Positions 1-5,524 of a stretch of 6,488 nt of DNA are shown here, one piece after another; positions within the stretch are counted from its first letter, which is position 1, and the number at the start of each line of letters is the position of its first letter. Location of the stretch: contig DICP01000061.1 of NCBI GenBank assembly GCA_002417685.1, positions 1 to 6,488 on the forward strand. Direction: 5' to 3'. The DNA comes from Candidatus Mesolinea sp. UBA5823 (GTDB lineage Bacteria > Chloroflexota > Anaerolineae > Anaerolineales > Anaerolineaceae). The notes beneath the pieces are model-generated. The model saw only the letters and a list, made by a program, of their open reading frames with translations. It was not told where the DNA came from and made no database searches. The position numbers and the translations under genes are program-made.

Positions 1-960
1 CAGGTGGAGGTTTATTACCTGCCACTTAAGCGTACGCTCTCTGAGGCACTAAAAACCCAAGGCATCAGCCTTTCAGGGGCAGCTTCTCAAGCCGTTGTGC
101 ATTACCAGCCAGCGCTTTTAGGGCAGGCTAATGTGTACTTTGCCAACCGCACCTATAACCTGGACACCCAGGTGAAGGTGAGCGTGCGTTTGCCAAAGCT
201 GGAGACCCGCGGATTGGTGCGCTGGGAGGATTACCGTGTGGAGCCTATTGACCCCGTTGAGCTGGAAAGTCAACCGCTGCCCGAGGCGACCTTTGGTGAT
301 CTGAGCTATCCTTTTGATGATGAAGTTAACATCAGTGCGCTGAAAAAAGATTTTATCGAATGGGTTTACCGCACGCAAACGCTTACGCTTTTCAAAAACG
401 ATGCTCTCAAGCTCGTCTCCGAACCTGGCGAGAGCCGTGAAGCCTTCGAAGAGCGCTGTAAACGAGCCAGCCAGGGAAGCAGCGCAGAAACCGTTGAGAA
501 GATAAAGCAGAAGTATGCCAAACTAAAGAAGACCATCGAAGATAAAAAGTTGCGCGAAGAGCTGGAATTGGAACGGGATGAGGATGTGTTAAAGCAGCGC
601 CGCTCTGAAGAGGCAGTCAAAGGGATAGAGAATGTAGCTAAACTGTTTAAAGGTAGAAAGAGCAGCTTGAGCACATCGATGACAAAACGCCGCCTAACTT
701 CGACGGCAAAAGCTGGTGTAAAAGAATCAGAGGAAATGATTAAAAAGTATGAAGCGGAATTAGCTGACCTGGATAAGCAGATGCAAGCTGAAATTGACGC
801 ACTCCAGACGCAAAGCACTCAGTCGATCGGAACCATCCGAGAGGTATATGTTCAGCCCCTCAAAAAAGACATCGTCGTGGAGCTATTCGGTTTGGCTTGG
901 CTGCCCCATTATGCGATTAAGAGTGGTGATGATTGGATTCTGATTAGCGGAGATAAATAG
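1..960 (+). CDS. C-terminal part of a coiled-coil protein, possibly a HerA/DUF87-type ATPase tail (5' end outside window)
   Basis: The frame is open to the first base, and the GTG at 4-6 has only three bases before it, so this is most likely an internal Val and the gene starts upstream. About 319 residues are visible, numbered here from that GTG. Residues 1-135 look like mixed alpha/beta sequence. Residues 160-215 and 240-270 are rich in Lys, Glu and Arg with heptad-like spacing and probably form coiled coils, separated by a Ser/Thr/Lys/Arg-rich linker (216-238). The last 40 residues form a short hydrophobic, beta-like end containing LAWLPHY. No signal peptide, membrane helix or Walker motif is visible. 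From memory, this tail with PGESREAFEERC around 141-152 resembles the C-terminal portion of bacterial ATP-binding proteins of the DUF87/HerA kind. That is only a weak recognition, since the ATPase core would lie outside the window. The stop codon is 12 bases from the stop of the convergent zinc-ribbon gene. Confidence 0.7.
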   Translation, partial: QVEVYYLPLKRTLSEALKTQGISLSGAASQAVVHYQPALLGQANVYFANRTYNLDTQVKVSVRLPKLETRGLVRWEDYRVEPIDPVELESQPLPEATFGDLSYPFDDEVNISALKKDFIEWVYRTQTLTLFKNDALKLVSEPGESREAFEERCKRASQGSSAETVEKIKQKYAKLKKTIEDKKLREELELERDEDVLKQRRSEEAVKGIENVAKLFKGRKSSLSTSMTKRRLTSTAKAGVKESEEMIKKYEAELADLDKQMQAEIDALQTQSTQSIGTIREVYVQPLKKDIVVELFGLAWLPHYAIKSGDDWILISGDK

Positions 961-972
961 AGGGTTTCACGC

Positions 973-1944
973 TTATTGCACAGGCTCAGCGGAGATCACG
1001 CTATTGAACTGGTTGATTTCAAGTAACCAAGAACTGCCTGGCTGAGCTTGTAAATACAAGCTTTCATTAGTAGTGGAATAGGTAAAGGAATCACCGGCTG
1101 CGGAATAGGTGATTTCATAGCGTTCCGTGCGATTTCCCGTCCGTTGATCGTTGGCAAGCTCAAAAGTTGGCCAATATGGACTCAAATCAACGCCAGAACT
1201 GACAAGAGTCTCCACAGGCAGCCAATCCATGATTGTGTAGGTACAATAATTTTCATATACCCGGTAGACGCAATCCTGAACGACTTGACCCAAACCTGTG
1301 CCCGTATCGATAGTGTAAGGTTCGCCGCAAACCTCGGTTGCGATCGGACGGGATGCGTCGGAATCGTATCGATATTGCAGCTCACAGCTTACTAACGTTG
1401 CATCGGAGGGAATCGCATCTTCCCAGCCCTTACGTTCGACGCGCTGATAGGCTTCAATCACCTGGCTGCGCTGCCAAGAGACCGCACTTACTACCGCACT
1501 TACTTGGTCTGTTCGGGTGAGATTGCGGATGAGGAAAACAAACCCAACGATTCCCACCAGCAGGATAATAATTAGAAAGGGTTGAGGGCGTTTTTGGGGA
1601 GCGAATGATTTTTGGTTGTTTGCCCGAGTTTCTATTGTCGCTCCGCTTTCGCGAACTTTAGCGTCGATGGTGAGGTCACCTCCACATTTTAGACAAGTTT
1701 CAGCATCGATGTTGTTCCGTGTGCCGCAGTAGGGGCAGTGTTTATCTGCACCCTTTTGTGCCATGCGGATCAATGCTTCATCTTTGATAAAATCGAAGGA
1801 TTCTGCATCGACTTTTTCAAATTGGATATCAGGAGCTTGCGGAGAGCCACATTGCGTACAGGATTTAATCGCCCCGGGATTTTTTGTGCCACAATAGCTA
1901 CATGTCCAGATAAGTTGTATATATCCAAGGACTTTCCTTGCCAT
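973..1944 (-). CDS. Membrane-anchored double zinc-ribbon protein (RanBP2-like ribbon, one TM helix, outer Cys domain)
   Basis: This is a 323-residue protein. The start ATG (1942-1944) is preceded on its strand by AGGAG (1951-1955) with six bases between. The N-terminus has two C-x2-C-x10-C-x2-C ribbons: C15/C18/C29/C32, with W13 and N22 matching the RanBP2 zinc-finger consensus W-x-C-x2-C-x3-N-x6-C-x2-C, and C70/C73/C84/C87 with N77 but no Trp. A basic, Pro-rich stretch leads into one hydrophobic helix at about 122-139. The remaining 180 residues contain Cys 187, 206, 225 and 234 and many Trp and Tyr, and probably lie outside the membrane, where the cysteines could form disulfides. The ribbons would then be cytoplasmic. 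Similar zinc-ribbon/TM/C-domain proteins are, from memory, found in Chloroflexota, with no known function. The gene may be co-transcribed with the membrane-protein gene 82 bases upstream. A role in protein or nucleic-acid binding by the ribbons is an inference only. Confidence 0.88.
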   Translation of the reverse strand: MARKVLGYIQLIWTCSYCGTKNPGAIKSCTQCGSPQAPDIQFEKVDAESFDFIKDEALIRMAQKGADKHCPYCGTRNNIDAETCLKCGGDLTIDAKVRESGATIETRANNQKSFAPQKRPQPFLIIILLVGIVGFVFLIRNLTRTDQVSAVVSAVSWQRSQVIEAYQRVERKGWEDAIPSDATLVSCELQYRYDSDASRPIATEVCGEPYTIDTGTGLGQVVQDCVYRVYENYCTYTIMDWLPVETLVSSGVDLSPYWPTFELANDQRTGNRTERYEITYSAAGDSFTYSTTNESLYLQAQPGSSWLLEINQFNSVISAEPVQ

Positions 1945-2026
1945 GAGATTCTCCTGATAAAGGCTATCTACTGAGATGGAATTACTTGGATAATTTTAAC
2001 ACGACTTATGTGGAAAACGGTACAGA

Positions 2027-2653
2027 TTATGTGTTTTCACTTGTATTACTAGCCTTAGTGTAACTCTGTACGCAAAGGAGTGCGATCAAGCTCATCAGTG
2101 CAGGCGAACCGATCATCAAAGGGATGAAAAAGCGTACCGAAAGTAACATCAAGCTAAAAGCCAGCAAGCCCGGCAAGAGCACAAGCAGCGGCTCTGTAAA
2201 CAGCACAGCAAAGCCATTTTTCCAAGCCAGCTTTAAGCTTCGCTCGGCTTGGAGGAAATAGCAAGCTAAAGAGATAAATTGCCACACGAACCAGCTGAGG
2301 GCTAAAACGGAAATCAGAATGACCAGATAAGGCGCCAAACTGAAGCTGCTGTTGGCGTAAAACCATAGGGTAAAGGCGAATATCGCCAATGCAATTAAAT
2401 TGAGCAAGCCCCATAGCAAACTATCTTTGAGGTACAGTTTGACCCCCTCCCACCAGCCGGCGATGCCAGTGCGAATGCCGCGCGTCAGATCTAACGCTTG
2501 GTGAAAGACGCCGAAAAGCGCCGGCGCAAAACCCAGCACCGTCAGGCTGAGCAGAATGAATGCCAAACTGACCAGTTCTTGGTTGCTCCAATCCTGCCAC
2601 CATAAGCTGAATGCTTTGCCAATGGCCTGCAGCCCTCTGCGGATATCTGTCAT
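2027..2653 (-). CDS. Polytopic membrane protein, possibly YesL/DUF624-like
   Basis: This is a 208-residue, very hydrophobic protein. The ATG at 2651-2653 is preceded on its strand by GAGGTGG (2661-2667) with seven bases between, which supports this start. The first 26 residues are amphipathic and Trp-rich (WWQDW at 18-22). Hydrophobic segments lie at about 27-50, 79-99, 106-130, 155-175 and 176-195, giving about five membrane helices. No signal peptide, enzymatic motif or transporter signature was recognised. The length and layout resemble the YesL/DUF624 family: a first helix ending in a Pro-Ala-Leu turn (APALFG at 43-48), then a loop with a WW-E-G-x-K segment (67-72), then a helix pair. YesL proteins are small membrane proteins often near carbohydrate-uptake genes, but no such genes are seen here. 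The assignment is tentative. The gene lies divergent to the hydrolase gene and 82 bases upstream of the zinc-ribbon gene on the same strand. Confidence 0.8.
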   Translation of the reverse strand: MTDIRRGLQAIGKAFSLWWQDWSNQELVSLAFILLSLTVLGFAPALFGVFHQALDLTRGIRTGIAGWWEGVKLYLKDSLLWGLLNLIALAIFAFTLWFYANSSFSLAPYLVILISVLALSWFVWQFISLACYFLQAERSLKLAWKNGFAVLFTEPLLVLLPGLLAFSLMLLSVRFFIPLMIGSPALMSLIALLCVQSYTKASNTSENT

Positions 2654-2672
2654 TGTTTTGCCACCTCGTTCT

Positions 2673-2699
2673 GATTATATACCTATAGGATATATAATC
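2673..2699. promoter_or_regulatory. Nested inverted repeat, candidate operator
   Basis: GATTATATA (2673-2681) and TATATAATC (2691-2699) form a perfect 9-bp inverted repeat. The 9-base spacer contains CCTATAGG (2682-2689), itself a perfect 8-bp palindrome, offset from the outer symmetry by one extra A. The arms are too AT-rich, and there is no U-tract, for this to be an ordinary terminator. Its position over a candidate minus-strand -10 box fits a dimeric repressor site, but that is an inference. Confidence 0.4.
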
Positions 2700-2724
2700 T
2701 ACTTATTCCTTTGTTTGGCGGGAA

Positions 2725-2752
2725 TTATAATGAAATTGATTCTTATAATGAA
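2725..2752 (+). repeat. Tandem 10-bp direct repeat containing TATAAT
   Basis: TTATAATGAA occurs at 2725-2734 and again at 2743-2752, with an 18-base period and an 8-base spacer. Each copy holds a consensus TATAAT. They could be two alternative -10 elements for the hydrolase gene, whose ATG is 26-47 bases downstream, or a pair of regulator half-sites. Chance is possible in such AT-rich sequence. Confidence 0.45.
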
Positions 2753-2777
2753 GGATTGAAAGGGACGTGGTAAATGT

Positions 2778-3317
2778 ATGTTAACAATTGAAAATACTAT
2801 TTTAATTGTCATTGATGCCCAAGGACGCTTGGCCAGGGTGGTAGCTGAAAGTGAGGCTGCCATTGAGCGCATTGGCATCCTCGTGCAGGGGGCTAAGCTG
2901 CTTGGGATTCCAACTCTGCTCACAGCGCAAGCCCCCGAAAAAATTGGGCACACCATCCCAGAAATTACAAGCTTGCTGCCAGAGCAGGCAGATCTGCCGC
3001 GTATGAGCTTCAGCATCTGGGGTGACCAAGCGGTCAGGCAGGCTGTGCAAGCCCTTAGCCGCAAGCAAATGCTGCTTTGCGGCTTTGAAGCGCATATTTG
3101 CCTTTACCAAAGTGCTATGGATCTGCTTGCACAGGGGTTTGAAGTTTACTTGGTCACTGATGCTGTTTCTTCGCGCCGGCTGAGTGATAAAAGTACAGCA
3201 TTAACAGAGCTCTTGGCTTGCGGTGTGCACCTGACCAGTGTAGAAATGGCGCTTTTTGCCTTGATGCGTGATGCCCAGCACCCTGCGTTTAAGCCTGTTT
3301 CTGCACTCATCAAGTAA
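2778..3317 (+). CDS. Isochorismatase-family (cysteine) hydrolase, ISOC2-like, with Arg at the catalytic Lys position
   Basis: This is a 179-residue protein of usual length for the single-domain isochorismatase-like hydrolases. These are cytoplasmic alpha/beta enzymes that use an Asp-Lys-Cys triad on amides or related substrates. D13 (in VIDAQGRL) and C108 (in CGFEAHICLYQSAMDLL, 101-117) fit the family Asp and nucleophilic Cys. The SFSIW motif (77-81), TDAVSSRR (127-134) and the C-terminal F-K-P-V-S-x-LIK end all follow the ISOC1/ISOC2 and related bacterial proteins. The residue that normally supplies the Lys, just before M-S-F-S, is R75 (codon CGT at 3000-3002). Activity is therefore uncertain. 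The start is the ATG at 2778; another ATG at 2774 is out of frame. The ribosome-binding site is weak (AAGGGA at 2759-2764, 13 bases away). The substrate is unknown: neighbours give no pathway, and the gene is separated by 116 bases from the export operon. Confidence 0.92.
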   Translation: MLTIENTILIVIDAQGRLARVVAESEAAIERIGILVQGAKLLGIPTLLTAQAPEKIGHTIPEITSLLPEQADLPRMSFSIWGDQAVRQAVQALSRKQMLLCGFEAHICLYQSAMDLLAQGFEVYLVTDAVSSRRLSDKSTALTELLACGVHLTSVEMALFALMRDAQHPAFKPVSALIK

Positions 3318-3433
3318 CATATAGGCTGATTTAATTATTAACCCGGGTAAAAAAGGCGTTGTATAACGCATATTAATAAAAATCCGATAGTTCAATGATA
3401 AATTAAGACAACTTACACATTTTTGGAGAAGAT
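3318..3433 (+). promoter_or_regulatory. Leader of the export operon with two small palindromes
   Basis: This 116-base AT-rich gap lies between the hydrolase stop and the adaptor ATG. It contains ACCCGGGT (3341-3348, an 8-bp palindrome) and GCGTT-GTAT-AACGC (3356-3369, 5-bp arms with a 4-base loop). Neither is followed by a T-run, so neither looks like a terminator. GGAG at 3425-3428, five bases before the ATG, is the ribosome-binding site. I see no matched -35/-10 pair. A promoter is likely here because the operon starts here, but its position is not resolved and read-through from the hydrolase gene is possible. Confidence 0.35.
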
Positions 3434-4810
3434 ATGGCTGAAGAAGTAAAAACACAAAAACGGAAAAGAAGCGGAAAAACTATCTGGACGATCGTTTTAA
3501 TTTTGGTCGTTGCCGTAGGGATTTATGCTTTCACGCAGTACCGGCAATATCAACAAGGGCTGCAAACCTTAGCTCAATTGGAGACAGTTCCCTACAGCCG
3601 CGAGACTTTTGTTAGCAGCGTGAACGGGACCGGAACAGTACGCCCCGAACATCAAGCTGTGCTGATTTGGCAGACCAGTGGCACGGTAGATCAATCCGAT
3701 TTAACCGTTGGTGATGCCGTGCGCAAAGACCAGGTCATTTTAAAATTGGATGAAAATGATTTGCCTGTGGATATTATTCAAGCGCGTGCCGATAAAATTT
3801 CTATCGAAAAATCTCTGGAGGACTTAGAAAGCAACACAGCTCTGCAGCGCACACAGCTGCAAGTCAACATCGCCCAGGCACAGACTTCGCTTTCTTCGCT
3901 TCAGCATGAACTGGAAATCTTGGAAGAGCGCGAATGCACTGTCTGGCGCTTGAATAACTTACGCACCAATTATGAAGATGCGTTAGAGACTTATCAAAAT
4001 AACCCCACAGAGCAAAACTTAGCTAAAGTGCGTTCCACGAAGGCTGAGCTCGATTTTTGTGATCCAGAGGTGATTAACCAGAAAATCGAAGAGCTAAATG
4101 CCCAAATCGCTGTGCAAAACCAAAGCATTGAGGATGCTCAGGCAACGCTCGAAAAAATCAAAAACGGTCCGGATCCAGATGAAAAAGAACGTTTAGAGTT
4201 GCAATTGGAAGCGACCAACAAGCGCTTAGCTTCGGTTGAACTCACAGCACCTTTTGATGGTACGTTAACTGCTCTCTACACCAAACCAGGGGATGTGGTC
4301 TCTGCGGGCATGCAGGCTGCTCAATTGGCGGACCTGAGCCAGCTTTATGTGGATGTGCCTATTTCGGAAGTGGATATTCCCCACATTCAATTGGAACAGG
4401 TCACAGAACTGGTTTTTGATGCATTTTTTGAGCAGACTTTCACCGGTAAAGTTGTAGAAATAGATCATGTGGGTGATGCGCGCACTGGCGTTGTGAGTTA
4501 CCGGGTTACCATTGCTCTGGACAACGGCCAAGATATGATCAAACCTGGCATGACGGCTGGTGTAACCATCCTTACAGAAGAACGTCAAAACGTCTTCACT
4601 GTTCCGAGCCAGGCATTGACGACGTATCAGGGCAAGGATGTGGTTTACGTGCTGCGGGATAATATGCCTGTTCCGGTTGAGGTAAGCGTGGGCAGTTATT
4701 CCAACGAAAAATTTGAGATCACCAAAGCAGATATCGAAGAAGGTGAGTTGATTATCCTCAATCCACCCAGCGGCTTGCTTTCCATGATTCAAAATCCATT
4801 CGGGAGATAA
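3434..4810 (+). CDS. MacA/HlyD-type membrane-fusion (adaptor) protein of an ABC exporter
   Basis: This is a 458-residue protein. After a basic N-terminus (KRKRSGK), a single membrane helix at about 17-35 anchors it, with the rest outside. The first lipoyl/barrel half (about 50-110, containing GTGTV and VGDAVRKDQVILKLD) leads into an alpha hairpin (about 112-265). The second lipoyl half (ELTAPFDGTLTALYTKPGDVV, 269-289) follows, then a beta-barrel domain (about 300-380, with the typical KPGMTAGVTI at 370-379) and a membrane-proximal domain (385-445). This order is that of periplasmic adaptor proteins. The hairpin is unusual: C168 and C209 bracket an extra short helical pair (about 171-206, turning at NNPT 189-192). 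The start is supported by GGAG five bases upstream. The ATPase gene begins 6 bases after the stop. The adaptor would couple the MacB-type permease to an export path; no TolC-like gene is in view. Confidence 0.93.
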   Translation: MAEEVKTQKRKRSGKTIWTIVLILVVAVGIYAFTQYRQYQQGLQTLAQLETVPYSRETFVSSVNGTGTVRPEHQAVLIWQTSGTVDQSDLTVGDAVRKDQVILKLDENDLPVDIIQARADKISIEKSLEDLESNTALQRTQLQVNIAQAQTSLSSLQHELEILEERECTVWRLNNLRTNYEDALETYQNNPTEQNLAKVRSTKAELDFCDPEVINQKIEELNAQIAVQNQSIEDAQATLEKIKNGPDPDEKERLELQLEATNKRLASVELTAPFDGTLTALYTKPGDVVSAGMQAAQLADLSQLYVDVPISEVDIPHIQLEQVTELVFDAFFEQTFTGKVVEIDHVGDARTGVVSYRVTIALDNGQDMIKPGMTAGVTILTEERQNVFTVPSQALTTYQGKDVVYVLRDNMPVPVEVSVGSYSNEKFEITKADIEEGELIILNPPSGLLSMIQNPFGR

Positions 4811-4816
4811 GCAATC

Positions 4817-5524
4817 ATGATGGAAACGCATGATGCACAACGACCGGTAATATTAATCCGTGACCTGCATAAAAGTTATTACATTGGTGAAATTGAAGTA
4901 CCGGCTTTGCGTGGCGTTGACTTAGAGGTTTACCCGGGCGAGGTCATCGCCATCATGGGACCAAGCGGCTCAGGGAAGTCTACCCTGATGAACATGCTGG
5001 GCTGCTTAGACTCCCCTACAGCGGGAGAATACCGCTTAGAAGGTCAGTTGGTTTCGGAATTGGTAGATGATGAACTCGCTTTGGTACGCAATGAGAAAAT
5101 TGGCTTCGTATTCCAAAAGTACAATTTGCTCCCGCGGGCAACGGCAATTGAGAATGTGGAGCTTCCATTGCGTTATAGTCAGGATCAATCTCACATGCGC
5201 GAACGCAGCCGTGAGGCACTTGAACGTGTTGGCCTGGCTGACCGCATGCTGCATAAACCCAACGAGCTTTCGGGCGGTCAGCAGCAACGCGTCGCTATTG
5301 CCCGCGCAATTGTCAATGAACCGGCAATCATTTTGGCTGATGAGCCTACTGGAAACTTAGATTCTAAATCAGGGCAAGAAATTATGGACTTGCTCATCGA
5401 GCTTAACACGCGCTTAGGCACAACTGTGGTAATTGTGACGCACGACTCTAAAATCGCTGAACAGACTCAGCGTATTGTCCATTTACAGGATGGCGTCATT
5501 GTTGATTATATGGAGGAAGCATGA
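4817..5524 (+). CDS. ABC transporter ATP-binding protein, MacB/LolD family
   Basis: This is a 235-residue single nucleotide-binding domain of full length. It shows Walker A GPSGSGKST (48-56, with K54), the Q-loop Q100 followed by KYNLLPRATAIENVELPL (101-118, characteristic of the LolD/MacB/FtsE group), the signature LSGGQ (151-155), Walker B IILADEP (171-177, catalytic E176), the D-loop NLDS (180-183) and the switch H209 in VTHD. All catalytic residues are present, so it should hydrolyse ATP at the cytoplasmic face and drive the permease encoded next. Two adjacent ATGs (4817 and 4820) are possible starts. GGGAG (4802-4806), inside the end of the adaptor gene, precedes them by 10 and 13 bases, favouring 4817. 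The stop overlaps the start of the permease gene by 4 bases (ATGA). In the E. coli MacB this domain is fused to the permease; here it is a separate chain, as in many other bacteria. Confidence 0.96.
   Translation: MMETHDAQRPVILIRDLHKSYYIGEIEVPALRGVDLEVYPGEVIAIMGPSGSGKSTLMNMLGCLDSPTAGEYRLEGQLVSELVDDELALVRNEKIGFVFQKYNLLPRATAIENVELPLRYSQDQSHMRERSREALERVGLADRMLHKPNELSGGQQQRVAIARAIVNEPAIILADEPTGNLDSKSGQEIMDLLIELNTRLGTTVVIVTHDSKIAEQTQRIVHLQDGVIVDYMEEA

Larger units (their letters stand above)
2654..2777. promoter_or_regulatory. Divergent control region between the membrane-protein gene and the hydrolase gene
   Basis: This 124-base AT-rich intergenic stretch must hold the starts for both flanking genes. 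On the minus strand a TATAAT (complement of 2674-2679) lies 20 bases before the ATG at 2653. On the plus strand TATAAT occurs at 2726-2731 and 2744-2749. None of the three has a good TTGACA-like -35 box at 16-18 bases, so they are candidate -10 elements only. A nested palindrome (2673-2699) covers the minus-strand candidate and would suit an operator. No transcription-factor gene is in view. Confidence 0.5.

Noticed and set aside
4..6. GTG as the start codon of the first gene
   Set aside because: The frame is open through base 1 and no ribosome-binding site can be seen, so an internal Val is more likely.
366..818. 150-codon open frame on the minus strand
   Set aside because: It lies wholly antisense to the coiled-coil gene; its Ser/Leu/Phe-rich composition is the mirror of Lys/Glu-rich codons.
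961..972. Possible bidirectional terminator between the convergent genes
   Set aside because: Only 12 bases separate the stops, and no stem with a T-run is visible across the junction.
946..996. 9-bp direct repeat AGCGGAGAT at 946-954 and 988-996
   Set aside because: It spans the ends of two convergent genes with both copies in coding sequence and no further structure; chance is the simplest explanation.
1945..2026. Separate promoter for the zinc-ribbon gene
   Set aside because: A TTAAAATTAT stretch on the minus strand resembles a -10 box, but no -35 match is at a suitable distance; co-transcription with the upstream gene is equally possible.
4265..4840. 191-codon open frame on the minus strand
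   Set aside because: It is antisense to the well-supported adaptor gene, and its translation shows no recognisable motif.
5067..5360. 97-codon open frame on the plus strand inside the ATPase gene
   Set aside because: It is an out-of-frame shadow of the conserved ATPase, whose motifs are all in the other frame.
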